DNA of 64,000 nucleotides from Plasmopara viticola (Eukaryota; Oomycota; Peronosporomycetes; Peronosporales; Peronosporaceae). The notes under the pieces were generated by a model. It worked only from the letters and a program-made list of their open reading frames with translations, did no database searches and was not told where the DNA came from. Made by a program: the position numbers and the translations under genes. Each line of letters opens with the position of its first letter. Positions within the stretch are counted from its first letter, which is position 1. Location: contig MBPM02000002.1 of assembly GCA_001695595.3 (NCBI GenBank), forward strand, positions 124,001-188,000. Direction: 5' to 3'. Below are positions 1 to 11,170 of the stretch, one piece after another.

Positions 1-493
1 CCGTTGCGTCGTCGGGTAGGCGTTGTAGATCCACGTAATACCAATGGGAGTACTTCGAGTACGGTTGGACTTTGAACTTGCGACCACAAATGGTCACAGA
101 TTCGCCCCCCAATTTCGCACAAAGGTCCCGGTCGGTACACTGGAAGCTGATCCCAGCGTTGTGGACTGTCTTGAAGTCGCGGAGATTGCCGAGTTTCGAG
201 GTCCACGTGACGCTTTGTGGAGTCGAACCCAGCGAGGTCATGATCTCGGTGTCCGAGTAGGTGGCTGTTAGTTCCCGGGCTGGGATCCACATGGGTAGAA
301 GCAGCTCGGGGGAAACTTGTTGCGGGACGCCAGCCAGGGCGGCGCAGCGTTTGTCCCGTTGGTCCCGGTCGGGATATAGCAAGGCTGCCTCCGCCTTCTC
401 AAAGACGGCGTCAGCAGGGCGCGAATGTTCGGCCCATGGCGCGGTGTTGTGTCATGTTTGGCGCCAAGCCTTGTCGCGTTGGGGGCCCGTCAT
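1..493 (-). pseudogene. Edge-truncated retroelement-type ORF
   Basis: Reading the minus strand from an ATG at 493-491, the frame has a TGA at 454-452 and is then open for 150 codons to the window edge, so neither end is seen as an intact gene. The translation has a Trp/Lys-rich middle and then a segment with SFQCTDRDLCAKLGG, GRKFKVQPYSKY and YYVDLQRLPDD. From memory, this type of sequence recurs in oomycete transposon polyproteins (LINE ORF1 or gag-like); that link is recollection, not a search. The GC content and codon use look more coding than the flanking DNA. The in-frame TGA suggests either a broken element or a start further downstream. Sequence left of the window would show whether a reverse transcriptase follows. 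Confidence 0.45.
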
Positions 494-2099
494 AGCTAGA
501 GAGTACTGCGGAGTACTAAGCACTAGTTGCGAATGAACGCAGGAAACTGTGGAGACGCGCTTACTGCGTCTCTAGTATCAAAGGACACTTAAGCCAACAC
601 TAGTCGAAAGGTACCTCAATACCCGGACACAGTGAAGGTGCAGCCTACAAAGTATGCTCGCTTCCACTCCACGTGGAATTGAACTTTTCGTTGACTCACG
701 TTAGTACAGCCTAGCGTCCTGGTGGGTGAGTCGCACTACGATGTAGTTTAGGCGAAACCAGTCGATACCTTTCGGTAAGACTTAGCGCACTTACTTCTTG
801 TCCTCAGCAGGGATGAGGCTACAGTAAACTGTAGGCGCCTAACTGTCTGAGTGACGCGAGCTGCGGGGGCGGGGGTGGAGGCTCGGCACGACCCGGTGAA
901 CGGGGGGGGGGGGCGGAGCGGGGCGACTTGACAACTGGGGAAGCGGAGGAGCAAGCTTGGGCTTGTCTCTGTCCACTTGTGGGGTAGCTGGCAAATTGCG
1001 GAATTACGACGCTATTGATGCAGATACTCTACGTCGGCGTGAAAAATCTTAATGAGAAGACGTCACGTCTTTGTCAACAGCCACTCAAGACGTCGAACTG
1101 CTGGCATGTCCATGTCCGGCTGTAAGCTCCTAAAGATGTGTGCAACTTGCTCAAGTTCTGCTAAACTCGTCGTTTTCATTCTTGAGGGGATCTTGCGAAA
1201 GTGTATTGTCGGAAGACGATATAGATCTGCCTCGTTACTTCACGTCCGTAACAGCCAAAAAAAAAGAAAACAAGTCTATTTCTGCGAGCCTCATGTCGGT
1301 CAATTGTTGTAGTAAACTCGGCTGCAGTCGATGTGAGCTTTGCGTCGTCACGACGTTGCTCAATGGCCACGTTGGCTCCATAAAATTCATAAACCGAGGT
1401 TGGCGCATCAATAACCTGTCACTCTAGACTTCACAATCTGACACAAATTGTCGCGTGTCCTGCTGAAGCTTCGTCCATTCCTGAGTTATCATCCATCTCT
1501 CCATCCACTCAGATATCAAATGCGCTACCGCATACTTAAAATGATCGAAACTATTGCCGTTGTTTCAGAGAGCGATTGCAAGTGCTATACTTGATGTGGC
1601 AACAACACGGCTTGAGGCTTTAGCTGTAAGCTTCTGCTGCTGACTCGCGTCCATTCTATGAGAAACGTGCGCACTTTGTCCTGGTATTTTTGGTTGCGAA
1701 GCTGCGGTCTCAACGCAGCTCCATCAAGCATGAGTAGTGGACGTAGATGCACTCGGCAGGAAGGATGGCGCGTGCTTTTTCCCCAACGGTTTCAGCATTA
1801 TAAGTAAGCTTAAAGTGATAACAAAAGATTATGCCATATTCATTTATTCTGATGGTATTTTTCTGGTAAAGATAGTCGTAACATCTGAGAGTTAATACCC
1901 GACCACGAAAAGACCGTTCAGCCAATCAGAAACCATGAAAGCCTAATAATTTAATTCATTTTGGAGGAGGTGATTGCCAGTTCACCATAAGTGGTGGTTG
2001 TGTACTGAATCCCTTATATATTAGGTAAGATATAAATTCGAGGATCTAATAAGTTTCCACGGAAATAATATCGCTAAGCGTATATAGGACATGTTTGTA
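494..2099. other. Intergenic, no gene recognised
   Basis: Only short overlapping open frames without recognisable motifs are present. A run of twelve G at 902-913 sits in a locally GC-rich patch (about 860-930), and there is an A/T-rich stretch after 1800. I see no gene here. Confidence 0.5.
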
Positions 2100-2974
2100 T
2101 ACGGGCTCGAAGGTCTAAATCGATTGAGATTGACGCTTTTCGCTGGTGTGGCACCCATCGCGTTAAGGTGCGTGGTAGAACTGTTAAGATGGGTTATGTA
2201 AGCAACGTTTTCCGCCCTACCATCCAGAAGCTGGTCGCCAATCAGTACAAGTCTCTGTCGAGACTCTGTAGAAGAACATGGCTCCGGACTATTAGACTGA
2301 CCCCAAGTCTTACAACGGAACTACATGAAGTTGCACCTCTATGAGAGTTTCCAACCTGCTGAGTTCTACGACAAGCTGTAGAACGTTCTTGTTGGTCAGA
2401 CTAATACCTTCACGGTAAACATTGCTCTTGGCTACGATCTCGTGAGTCGAACAGATGAAAATTTTGTTCAGTAGTGACAACCGAATCTGGTCCCCTGTTA
2501 TCAACACTTGATACGATGTTTCGAAAGCAAATAATCTCAGAGACCAGGGCAATGAATATGGTTTACACGCTTAATACTCTAAATCGGGGTAAAAGCTGTA
2601 GTCAATTCCCGGGTTCAAAATTTACATCTACTTCCAAAAACCTGCACTTAGTGATAGTGAAGCCGTAATCCTTAACATCATCGGCGACAACAAGTACGTA
2701 ATCGACTTCTCCAAGACCAACAATAAACGTGAGATTCCCGGTACCGTGGGGTATTTAAACTAGCATGCTAATTATAATCCTCGCCCGTTCCAGGCTCACG
2801 TTAATAGAGTATTTTAGAGATAGGGCTCAAACAAAATATATCAGCTTGACGCTTGGTCTGTTTTGTAGCTTGAGATCGATTGGTCTCCTACATCTTAAAG
2901 AACTTACGGAATTTTCCATTTAAGCATTAACGTCTACCAAAAACCCGGTAATATTGAATGCATCCGTCGTCGGG

Positions 2975-3040
2975 AGAGAAAGGGGGTGGTTATGGATATC
3001 CATTTATAGGAAAGGATATCCATTACCACCACCTTTCTCT
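2975..3040. repeat. 27-bp inverted repeat (hairpin)
   Basis: The arms 2975-3001 and 3014-3040 are reverse complements at 25 of 27 positions, with a 12-nt A/T-rich loop. The arm is purine-rich (begins AGAGAAAGG, ends GGATATCC). It lies inside the decayed element between coding-like blocks, so it may be an intergenic terminator or regulatory hairpin of that element, or a small palindromic insertion. Confidence 0.8.
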
Positions 3041-3332
3041 GCAGATTTACTTGATCATACCATAGACCAGTATGAGATCGTAAACATTAGAGTTTTCTAG
3101 CTGAACCAACTATCTATAGACCAGCTTCGAACACTATTCGATCAATGCTAACCAAGTATCCAATCAAGAAGGTTGACCAGTACACCGATTAATTCATTAT
3201 TTACGACCCCGAGGCTATTTTAAACCTACCGTGACTCAAGACGGTGAAAAAGCTGTCTTCACGAACGAAAACGTTTCCGTGTCTGTATCTGTAGCTGATG
3301 GCGTACCAAATAGGTGCGTTGCTTTGTAAACG

Positions 3333-3689
3333 ATGATCTTAAAATGTTGCTCACGTATATATGTGAAAATCATCGGTAGTGCAACCGTAAAATTTCAGCA
3401 GTACAGTGTCCGAACGTACAAGTCGGTTCTACAAAATATCATCAATGCTCACGGCTTGACTGATATGGAGATCACTAGGACTGTTCTTGGTAAGACCCAC
3501 AAGATGCCTGATATGGATGATTATATCATCGGTATTGACAACATTGAATCTGTCATCAAAAATGTACGCTTAATGTGCATTGCTACATCGGATATGAAAA
3601 TGCTCCATATTAGCAACTATGTGAAGGCTGGTACGAATAACTGTAAGTATCTCACAACACATTTTGACGGTTGCAAATGTGATAATTAA
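3333..3689 (+). pseudogene. Relic ORF of the decayed element, unknown
   Basis: An open frame of 118 codons with coding-like composition, including the run SVLQNIINAHGLTDMEITRT and a Cys-containing C-terminus (HFDGCKCD). Coding-like sequence continues after the stop in other frames to about 3990 (for example NRKLRGTRITADDYKHMQ around 3790), which suggests one longer gene broken by frameshifts. I do not recognise the family. It belongs to the plus-strand series of fragments that ends in the integrase relic. Confidence 0.35.
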
Positions 3690-5153
3690 ATTAAATGTAC
3701 TTGTGGCGTTGGCATGGGTCTTATCATGTATGAGTACAGCACCGCATTCAATATATCATTTCAGACTGCTATTTCACATCAGCTTTAAATCGCAAGCTCC
3801 GTGGAACACGTATTACCGCTGATGACTACAAGCACATGCAATCAGTCGGGGGGTAGTATGAGATGAAATCGACAAAGGAACTACAACGATTTTGTTGTTG
3901 TCCCATTCGTCGACGCTATCAACGTCCAGCGTGAACTCTTCAAAGTTTTCGTATTGGATACTTTACAACTGGTGTATCGCTATGTGAGCTTATGAAGAAG
4001 GTTATGTATTATTATCTTATCTCCAATATCCGAATTAAATTTAGCTGACGCGTTCCAACTTCCAGCTAACTGATTGGGTTACTACAAGAGTTAGGATGCA
4101 GCGGAACTTTGGTATGACACTCAATCACTCTAATACATTGCTACAAAAGAGATCGAATCTATGCGGTCTACGCTACTGTCGTTCAACAAGTGATACCGCG
4201 TCGGCCGAATAAACTGGGCCACATCGACAGCAACATCATGGTCAGCTGTGTGAAGTCGTAAGAAGATGTCTCCTAAGGATCAGAATTTGATCCAGACAGT
4301 CTAATTTGATCTATTGACAAAGAGGATAAGAATATTTACGCTAAGATCAAAACCCATATTACTGGGGATTCATACGAGAATAAGAATTATGTGTAAGAAG
4401 AAAATCAGGCACGATGCTAATGCTCTGTATCTCAGGACTCTCGGTTATGGCCATGGGGACGACTTACAACTATCGAAGCTTATCCAGAAATTGTTAAGGA
4501 CATCAAGAACGATGAAAGTTTGGATCTCTCGAGCGTATTATTCATACCTCGGAGTGCTTAAAGCAGTATTTCGGTAAGATGTAAAAACTACACTGATCGA
4601 CTGTACGAATGAGAGTATCATTAGTAAGCATATGTGTAAATAAAAACAAGCACGAGAGAATAGCAGATCTAAGCCAACCCGCGAGTTAATTGTTAGCTAC
4701 TTTGGAAATAAGATTCTTATCTACTTCAAGTGGTACCAATCTCCTGGAACATACAGCTTTACCAAAGCAAGCTTACCGAATACGTTTGCTCCATCTAGGG
4801 AAGCTATATTAGATGCTCGACGAGAAGGCGGTGCCGACAAGTCCAGGGCTACAATAGCTGAGATGACAAACTGGTAGGCAACAGCGCTTTGGCAATATGG
4901 TTTGGACACGAACAAGCACAACGAAACTAAGTATGAGTCAGACATCAAGCTATAAAGGCTAAGATTTAGTACTTCGTCTTTCACGGGTTGAACGAGCTTA
5001 GACGATGCTAGTAAGCTCACTATGATCAAGCGCAATCTTAAGAACAAGAATCCGATCTATTTATCGATTGCTATCTATCAATTCTCTAAGCTAAATTCTA
5101 CTATGATTGCATAAAACTTTTACTTCGATCGTCAAGACTTTCAGGATCATGAG

Positions 5154-5465
5154 ATGAACACGGGATCCGTCTACAAAAACTTCAGCTACGATAATTCGGG
5201 CAAAGACTGTTTCAAACCTGAACTATGTGAGCACTTCGTACATCACAAGTATGATTGCTTCCTGCGCCATTATAGCACGGATGGGACCAAGGTTGAATGT
5301 AGTACTCTTGGTATATTCAAAAATAAATGTTTAGGTGAAGCTATGGTTTTATTGTCTTCGAATGACTATATTTGCTATCTACCTGACGATTTGTGCAATG
5401 TCAAGGTTAAAATCAAGCGTGTGAAACAGAGTCGTGGGCGTAGTAACGATGTCCTTCGTTCTTAG
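5154..5465 (+). pseudogene. Relic ORF of the decayed element, unknown
   Basis: An open frame of 103 codons, rich in Cys, His, Tyr and Lys (FKPELCEHFVHHKYDCFLRH near its middle), with a basic C-terminus. In-frame coding-like sequence precedes it back to about 4690 with a few stops, so the start at 5154 is probably just an internal Met. Coding-like sequence also follows in a shifted frame to about 5570. I do not recognise the family, and the His/Cys pattern is not a clear zinc finger. Confidence 0.35.
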
Positions 5466-5698
5466 GAGTTCAATACTGTTGTGCGAAATTGTACACACTC
5501 CACGGTACTAACAACGTGTTCAGACTTTCAAAAGAGACTAAATTTATTATTGTGTACAAGCAGACAAATTGAATCTCTACAGCAAGTTTCGTGGTCATGG
5601 CCTGCCGGCCAATTGGATCGCTATCTTCAGGTGACGTCAATACCTATGATCGGCAGGGTCATAATTCTGGCCTGGTCTCGCAACACCAGACACCCAAG

Positions 5699-5762
5699 AC
5701 GCAAGTATGGGTGACTTGCGTGGAAGTCGACCAGGGTGGCCCACGTCCTAGAACGTGGGCCA
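5699..5762. repeat. Two adjacent perfect hairpins
   Basis: ACGCAAGT and ACTTGCGT (about 5699-5721) form an 8-bp stem with a 7-nt loop. TGGCCCACGT (5737-5746) and ACGTGGGCCA (5753-5762) form a 10-bp perfect stem with a 6-nt loop. They lie between the unknown relic ORF and the integrase relic, so they could be a 3'-end signal of the former. Confidence 0.6.
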
Positions 5763-6018
5763 TGCATATGGGGAAGTGTAAAGTGCATAGTGAGAGAAAA
5801 AGAACAACAGAAATTATAAAAATACAAAACACCAACGAACACCTAGTAGGAAAGATCAATTTCAGTCTGCAGTTTGCCTACCACATCTTAAGTCATCTAC
5901 CCACTTTTGGTACCAGGCCTGACAACAAGCGGTGTGTGCTCGAGGATGTTAAAACGACAGAACCTCTTGACATTTACAATACTAATTCACTGGGTTTCAA
6001 GTGAAGTAAAGGATCATG

Positions 6019-6570
6019 AACCAGCTATAGACTAAGTTATATTATGACCCTAGAACCGGCTATATTGGTTCTCAGGCTCTACATGAAAGTAAGATCCGAA
6101 GATCACACTTTAGAAAGTAAAGGATTGGCATGCTACAAAAGATTCAGAGATTCCGAGAGAAATCGGGTGATTCAACAATGCCTCACTTTACTTTATTTCC
6201 AACAAATTGATCTCACTTTCTGGAAATAACATTGATTTTAACCGGGTTTCGTATTGATTCTCGCATGCGGTACGCAAATCTTTTGTCGAATAAAACACGT
6301 GCTACTGAACTGGTAGTGCTAAAGGCCTTCTATTGATCCAATAAAATAGATATAATCACAAATGATAACGGTTTGATAATGGTCTGAGATCATGCACTAA
6401 GAAGCTTAGCAATTATCGAAGCCAAGAACATTAAACACTACAACAACGAGCCCGGTGATTAGTACACAAAAGCTTATCAGCGATTTATCACTAACTACAA
6501 CTCACCTACCCACCGATCAATTGAAATGACACCGAATAATTTCAAAGGCAAGGTAATCGAGGCTAGTTAG
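6019..6570 (+). pseudogene. Retrovirus-type integrase relic
   Basis: An ATG at 6019 is followed, after one in-frame TAG, by LYYDPRTGYIGSQALH, which resembles the start of Polinton/Maverick integrases (a YYDP-K/R-TG motif). Further along are the NDNG motif at 6361-6372, matching the second catalytic Asp of the DDE core, then NIKHYNNEPGD (about 6430-6460) and TNYNSPTHRSIEMTPN (about 6490-6540), matching the end of an rve core before its MTPxE-like stretch. Several stops and a frame change mean it cannot make an integrase. A Ty3 or other LTR integrase is the alternative, but the N-terminal motif and lack of a nearby reverse transcriptase argue for the Polinton type. Confidence 0.6.
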
Positions 6571-6989
6571 ACTATAACCAAGCCAGAGCTAATAAAATCG
6601 ATAGTGAACTTGAGGTTGGCAATAATGTTCTGTTTCACGTTATTGGTGTTAATTCTTTTTAATTAGAAGTCTCGATCGAATTTTATCGTGCCAGGGTGTT
6701 GATAATTTCTAGAAATTCTGCACGAATTGTGACTTACCCGGTCATTAGAATCGTGGAAGCATCAATTTTCTTAATAGAACGGTAGCAAGGAACGATTTCA
6801 CTCACGCTTTGTCTCGTAGTTGGCACATATGTTATCATTATTTACAAATGAGCCAACATTTTCTTACCTAAATTAATTCATTTTGGGAACCGTTAGTCAT
6901 TCTAGTTCCACAATATAAAAAAATTCACACAAAATGGCCATGCCAGACCCGAACGTACATCAAATATGGAAAATGACCACCGGGCGCCT

Positions 6990-7448
6990 TCACTTAACAG
7001 CAAATTTCAGCGGCACAGCGAGCAATAAGGTATATATTACGAGAGCAGAATACCTAGCGAAAACGCTAAGATAAAACGTTTTTGTGAATCGATTTTTCGC
7101 ACACCTTACAGCCCCGTTCATTCGAATTCCTGAGCCCCTGTCGAAACATCGCCCTAGCTGCTTGTGAGGTGGCACATTGCACGGCGGCGCCTTCTGAGAC
7201 GGCGGCTTGCGCATTTGAGGCTCAGTGACATTCTCAAACTCAAAGAAATTCGCCGTGTCAAACCGGATGGCCGACCACGAGTCAGTGCGTGCATAGGTTC
7301 TAAAATTAGGTTTTATCAACTGGTTAAGCAACACCCGTTTGAGTTGATCTGAGGCGTTAATATACTCATCAGCAATCCTCTTTATTGGGATTATGAAATC
7401 TAAAGCAGCTTGCACATTGTCAACATGCATTGGCATTGGTTGCGTCAA
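6990..7448 (-). CDS. Hypothetical ORF, 152 aa
   Basis: An open frame of 152 codons with a Met-rich, partly helical N-terminus, a basic Pro/Cys-containing middle (KAPPCNVPPHKQLGRCF) and a hydrophobic C-terminal stretch (SALVIYTLLLAVPL). No family is recognised. It has no supporting neighbour and sits in decayed transposon territory, so it may be a chance frame or a fragment of an element. It is reported only because it is the longest frame in its stretch. Confidence 0.2.
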   Translation of the reverse strand: MTQPMPMHVDNVQAALDFIIPIKRIADEYINASDQLKRVLLNQLIKPNFRTYARTDSWSAIRFDTANFFEFENVTEPQMRKPPSQKAPPCNVPPHKQLGRCFDRGSGIRMNGAVRCAKNRFTKTFYLSVFARYSALVIYTLLLAVPLKFAVK

Positions 7449-9516
7449 CCACTATTGCTGATGGAAAGAATGAGACAACTCATATACGCGACTGTATCCC
7501 ATCACAGATCGCAGTAAACCTCAGACTACACTTAGCATAGTACATGTCGCCAAGTGAGTGTGCGGCTAAGCGGATACATCTACAAGCCTTGACATTCTGC
7601 ACCTGCTTGTACTGTTGATGCGTGGCGTGCAAGCCAGCCACAGATTTTACCCATCGCCTTTGAAAACATTGGACCAAATCGCTTGTTTTTGGTGACGCTT
7701 CTTTGCATTATGCTGCACAACTATGCAGGTTGACCCTCGAAAGCAAGACGGAAAGCAGTCTCCACCGAGAATAGATAGCCTGCAAGATGAGGCGTGCACC
7801 AGAAAAGTTAATCAGTATGGTCTGCTTGCTTCATATGGCTTACGTGTGATGTCCATTTTTTAGGGCGGCGTGAGCGCTTTTTACGCGCAATGTCGTGTAT
7901 TGGCCAAAAAGCCGCGTATTGCGGTGAAATGTGCTCACAAGTCTCTCCTTGTACACTAGCCATGTTTACTTAATGGAGCACATTGAGGGCGTTGAAAACT
8001 TTTCACATATTTTTGTAAGCTGCGTCTCATAGGATTTAGTTGTTTGTTTCCTACTAGTTGATTCCATGCTTGGTTGAAATGATTTCTGACTTGCGTTGGA
8101 AATGCCTTTTTTTGTTTGGCAAGGACGTTCTTGCTGATATACCAGCTTACAACAAGTAGGAATTCGCAGGTATTTTTGCAAGCGCATTCATCAGCGCGAG
8201 CTTGCGATTTGTTACACATGCTGGTGTTGAACTCGGATGTAGCACAATGCCTGCACGTAGTCAGCCGAGGTCATACTGCGAATGAAATAGCACGCAAAGG
8301 ACAATGTACTGTTGGATGCAGAAACACTTTGTCAGTCAAGCTCTTGTTGCACTTTTCGTACGGAACTACCTATGGTATGAAGCAGAGAAAGCACATATAT
8401 TTGTCTTGTATGTAGCGTCGATCAGCCCGACACAAATGGCGCTGAACTCCTTATTACTCTTGCCAATGAGGAGAGAATCAGCAGGTATGACAGTTACCGC
8501 TGCTCGTCAAGCTGTGTGAAGTTCTTGTCGACGTCCAGGCCGTGCAAGAGAGCTGGCAGCAAAAAGCGGCCCCACAGGCTCTGCACGGCGTACATTGTAG
8601 ATGTCTTGCGCCGCTGCAGCAACGCCGTTTGCCTACCACGGCAAAGAAACGATTCCAATCGGTGTCACTCCAGCACGCCCCACCACCAAACTTATTCCGC
8701 AGCTGTCAGAGCTCGTCCTATTGGATGCGCAGTTAGATGAGCAAAAGGCTCACGATCGTGCTCTCCACAGAGAATGTATATCTCCCAGTCTTTAAGTTTT
8801 CGGCGCCATATCCTGGCGCTGACAAGCAGCCAGTACTTCGGCTGGAGGTCACGCGCTGACGACATTTTCCATCAGCGTGTATCGCCGGCTGGTTGCAGCA
8901 GGATTAGGCAAAAATCAATGCCTTCATGCATCTATCGCTGCTATTGCCAACCTTCGTTGTGCTTTCTATGACAACATCTTGTCCATTCGCCTACATATGC
9001 GCTCCCATGGCAGCTTTTGCTTGCTTCAAGGAGACGTAGATAAGGGTTGGAAGCGGTGCAAGAATGTTCATAATGGTGTACGGTAGATATTCTCTAGTTA
9101 AGAGGCACGTTGAACATTACCTTGTGGTGAAGGAGAACATTGAGTACTTTGCGGCGAAGCGGAAATTATTGGGGTGGGGATAGCCATTGAGAATCAAATT
9201 TTGTGCCAATCAGAAGCGAATATGAGGCTTATACAATGAATTTAGGGGTCCTATAGTTGGGTGGGTGCCTTCCAACGCAAACGACTCTTTCGAAGGTCTA
9301 TTGGTAATAATTTCAAGCTTTTTCATCACCGATTGATTCATCGCTTGACCTCGTAAAAATTTCGTACTTTGATTGAATTAATCCGTATTTTTAGCTCTTG
9401 CCAGCTTTAGATTGGCAAACTTCCTCACTTTCTATCATTGACATTTCATGCTACAAGAAGTGCTGCAATCTCCGTGGTTCATCTGATTATTACGATCTAC
9501 CACATCAATTAACGAC
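7449..9516. other. Intergenic, possible degraded coding patch
   Basis: No intact gene. Between about 8540 and 8800 the three plus-strand frames are all open for 60-75 codons. One of them (8601-8795) reads like protein (FAYHGKETIPIGVTPARPT and a helical EQKAHDRALHRE end), which may be the trace of an old gene. The last 400 bases before 9517 are A/T-rich and presumably hold the promoter of the Cdc14-like gene. Confidence 0.35.
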
Positions 9517-11106
9517 ATGAGACGGCGGTCACGTCTTGCATCTGTTCCTATCGAGTTCTATCCACGACGTTTCTATTTTTTGGCGGTGCAAGAGCAAACA
9601 CCTTGCTCTATTTATCGTATAAGAAACACAGACCATGATACAACACAGGGCTTTGAGCGCCAGTTCTTTCCAAAAGTACCAGGAACTCACTATATATCAC
9701 TCGAAGAGCAGCTCGGTGCCACTTCATTGAATGGTGATTTTGTGCTTGGATTACGACATACAATAAACTTTAATGCGTTTTTAACGAATACTCTCACTTC
9801 CGCTCAAGACGAAGGCCGATCAACTAAAGGTGACTTTAAATCGGTGCAAATTTTTTATCTTCGAAAATCGCATCGATGGCAAGAAATCCAAGCAATTCAC
9901 CTTATTTGCAGATGGCGGCTTTTGTACCTTCAGTTGTCACCACACGACGCGTTGGCTCCCTTTGAGCATTGTTCGTACCTATTTTCGTCATATTTGTCAC
10001 CACTTAATATGTTGGAACCGCCAAATCTGCTTCATTCACTGGCAGGAATTGCAAAAGGAATGGAGAAAGAGCTTTTTGGTTCTTCTTTGGAATCAGCTTT
10101 TGAATCGACCATGTCATTAAGTGACAATCAACTACGTTTTTACAAAGTATCTCACCGTTTTCTTGTCTTTTACTCATCACATGGCAACCACAAGGTGCTT
10201 GAGAGCGGAGATGTGCCGCCAATCGACTCCTCTGAACAGATTGAACGCATAAGCTCAGCTTTAAATTGTCAAAGAGTGTCACTTCTAATTACACTCGACA
10301 AGAGTGACAACGACTTTCATGTACCATCAACAAATAGCAGGTTTGAAATTGTAAACCTTTCAGGAACTACCTCGTTCTTGTCAAGGGACGTAGTGACCCG
10401 ATTTTTGGAAATTTGCGAGAGTTCGGAAGGGTTGATCGCCGTTGATGGCTCAAGTGGCTCGACTTGTCTTTCAGCTATCATGTGCATTGGATGCTACTTA
10501 ATGAAACACTTGACTTTTACATCAGATGAAGTAATCGGGTGGCTCCAATTTTGTTTGGTCCTTGACATTCCGCTAGCACGAAAACGATTTTTGAGTCAAA
10601 TGCAGTCGCTCATGTGGGTGGAAGGAGAGCGTTTCCGACAAAGAAATGATGTCAGTCTTTTACACGACTCGATTGCTATACGAAAAAGTGATTCGACCCA
10701 CATGAAGGTTGGAAAAATGAGTCTTGGACGTTTGTCGCTGCTTGGAGTTCGTTATCGCGAAAAAAATCTTTTTGAATCAGTTAATGCTATTAACACCTTG
10801 AGCGATAGTCTCTCTAGTCGAACTTTGGAGGTGCAACAGTCTCCGACAAGAGCCACAGCAATAGCACAAATGAAACGCCGTCCATTGACTCAAGGTAGTC
10901 CTGGAAGTCGAAGGCATTATCGCAGTACGGACAGTGCTAACGTACGAGCTGACTTTGCCCTCATGCACAAGTATCTTCATCAGACACCACCAGGTCCGAT
11001 CCGTTCAGTATCAAATGTCACAATTCCAAGTCTACACACTCATGGAAAAATTTCTGCGTGCGCATCAACTGGTACATCTGCCAATTGTACCGAAGCTCTT
11101 GCATGA
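9517..11106 (+). CDS. Cdc14-like pseudophosphatase
   Basis: 529 aa in one exon. Collinear similarity to Cdc14 dual-specificity phosphatases runs from the start (PRRFYFLAV, residues 16-24) through the second domain: VSHRFLVF (211-218), RFLEICESSEGLIAV (295-309), CYLMKH (326-331), VIGWLQFC (339-346) and SLMWVEGERFR (364-374). Cdc14 proteins remove phosphate from CDK-type phosphoserine sites at mitotic exit and are linked to basal bodies. Here the HCKAGLGR loop is replaced by DGSSGSTC (310-317), so the nucleophilic Cys and P-loop Arg are absent. The Asp of the FIDGSTP loop is Ser (NLSGTTS, 280-286). The C-terminal 130 residues are basic and Ser-rich, as in Cdc14 tails. The frame is intact, so a non-catalytic binding role is possible. 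The gene is tail to tail with thymidylate kinase. Confidence 0.75.
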   Translation: MRRRSRLASVPIEFYPRRFYFLAVQEQTPCSIYRIRNTDHDTTQGFERQFFPKVPGTHYISLEEQLGATSLNGDFVLGLRHTINFNAFLTNTLTSAQDEGRSTKGDFKSVQIFYLRKSHRWQEIQAIHLICRWRLLYLQLSPHDALAPFEHCSYLFSSYLSPLNMLEPPNLLHSLAGIAKGMEKELFGSSLESAFESTMSLSDNQLRFYKVSHRFLVFYSSHGNHKVLESGDVPPIDSSEQIERISSALNCQRVSLLITLDKSDNDFHVPSTNSRFEIVNLSGTTSFLSRDVVTRFLEICESSEGLIAVDGSSGSTCLSAIMCIGCYLMKHLTFTSDEVIGWLQFCLVLDIPLARKRFLSQMQSLMWVEGERFRQRNDVSLLHDSIAIRKSDSTHMKVGKMSLGRLSLLGVRYREKNLFESVNAINTLSDSLSSRTLEVQQSPTRATAIAQMKRRPLTQGSPGSRRHYRSTDSANVRADFALMHKYLHQTPPGPIRSVSNVTIPSLHTHGKISACASTGTSANCTEALA

Positions 11107-11170
11107 TAAAAAAGATATGACATTCAGATTTGTTGAAATCAATTCCTTACAGCGCTTTTAATCCCTTCTC

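Larger units (their letters stand above)
2100..6590 (+). mobile_element. Decayed Polinton/Maverick-like or virus-like element
   Basis: Across about 4.5 kb the plus strand repeatedly shows coding-like peptide runs broken by stops and frame changes, for example near 2350-2440, 2640-2755, 3100-3310, 3333-3689, 4690-4860 and 5154-5465, all in the same direction. The last block is a retrovirus-type integrase relic (6019-6570). A single-orientation series of unrelated protein fragments ending in an integrase fits an old Polinton/Maverick or related integrating element rather than an LTR retrotransposon, because no reverse transcriptase or RNase H motif was seen. I could not identify a protein-primed polymerase, packaging ATPase or capsid protein by eye, and no terminal inverted repeats were located. 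The boundaries are therefore approximate and the class is an inference from the integrase. Confidence 0.45.

Noticed and set aside
5600..5940. Possible LTR with primer-binding site (TGGTACCAGGCC near 5910)
   Set aside because: No second LTR copy, no TG...CA ends and no duplicated flank were found.
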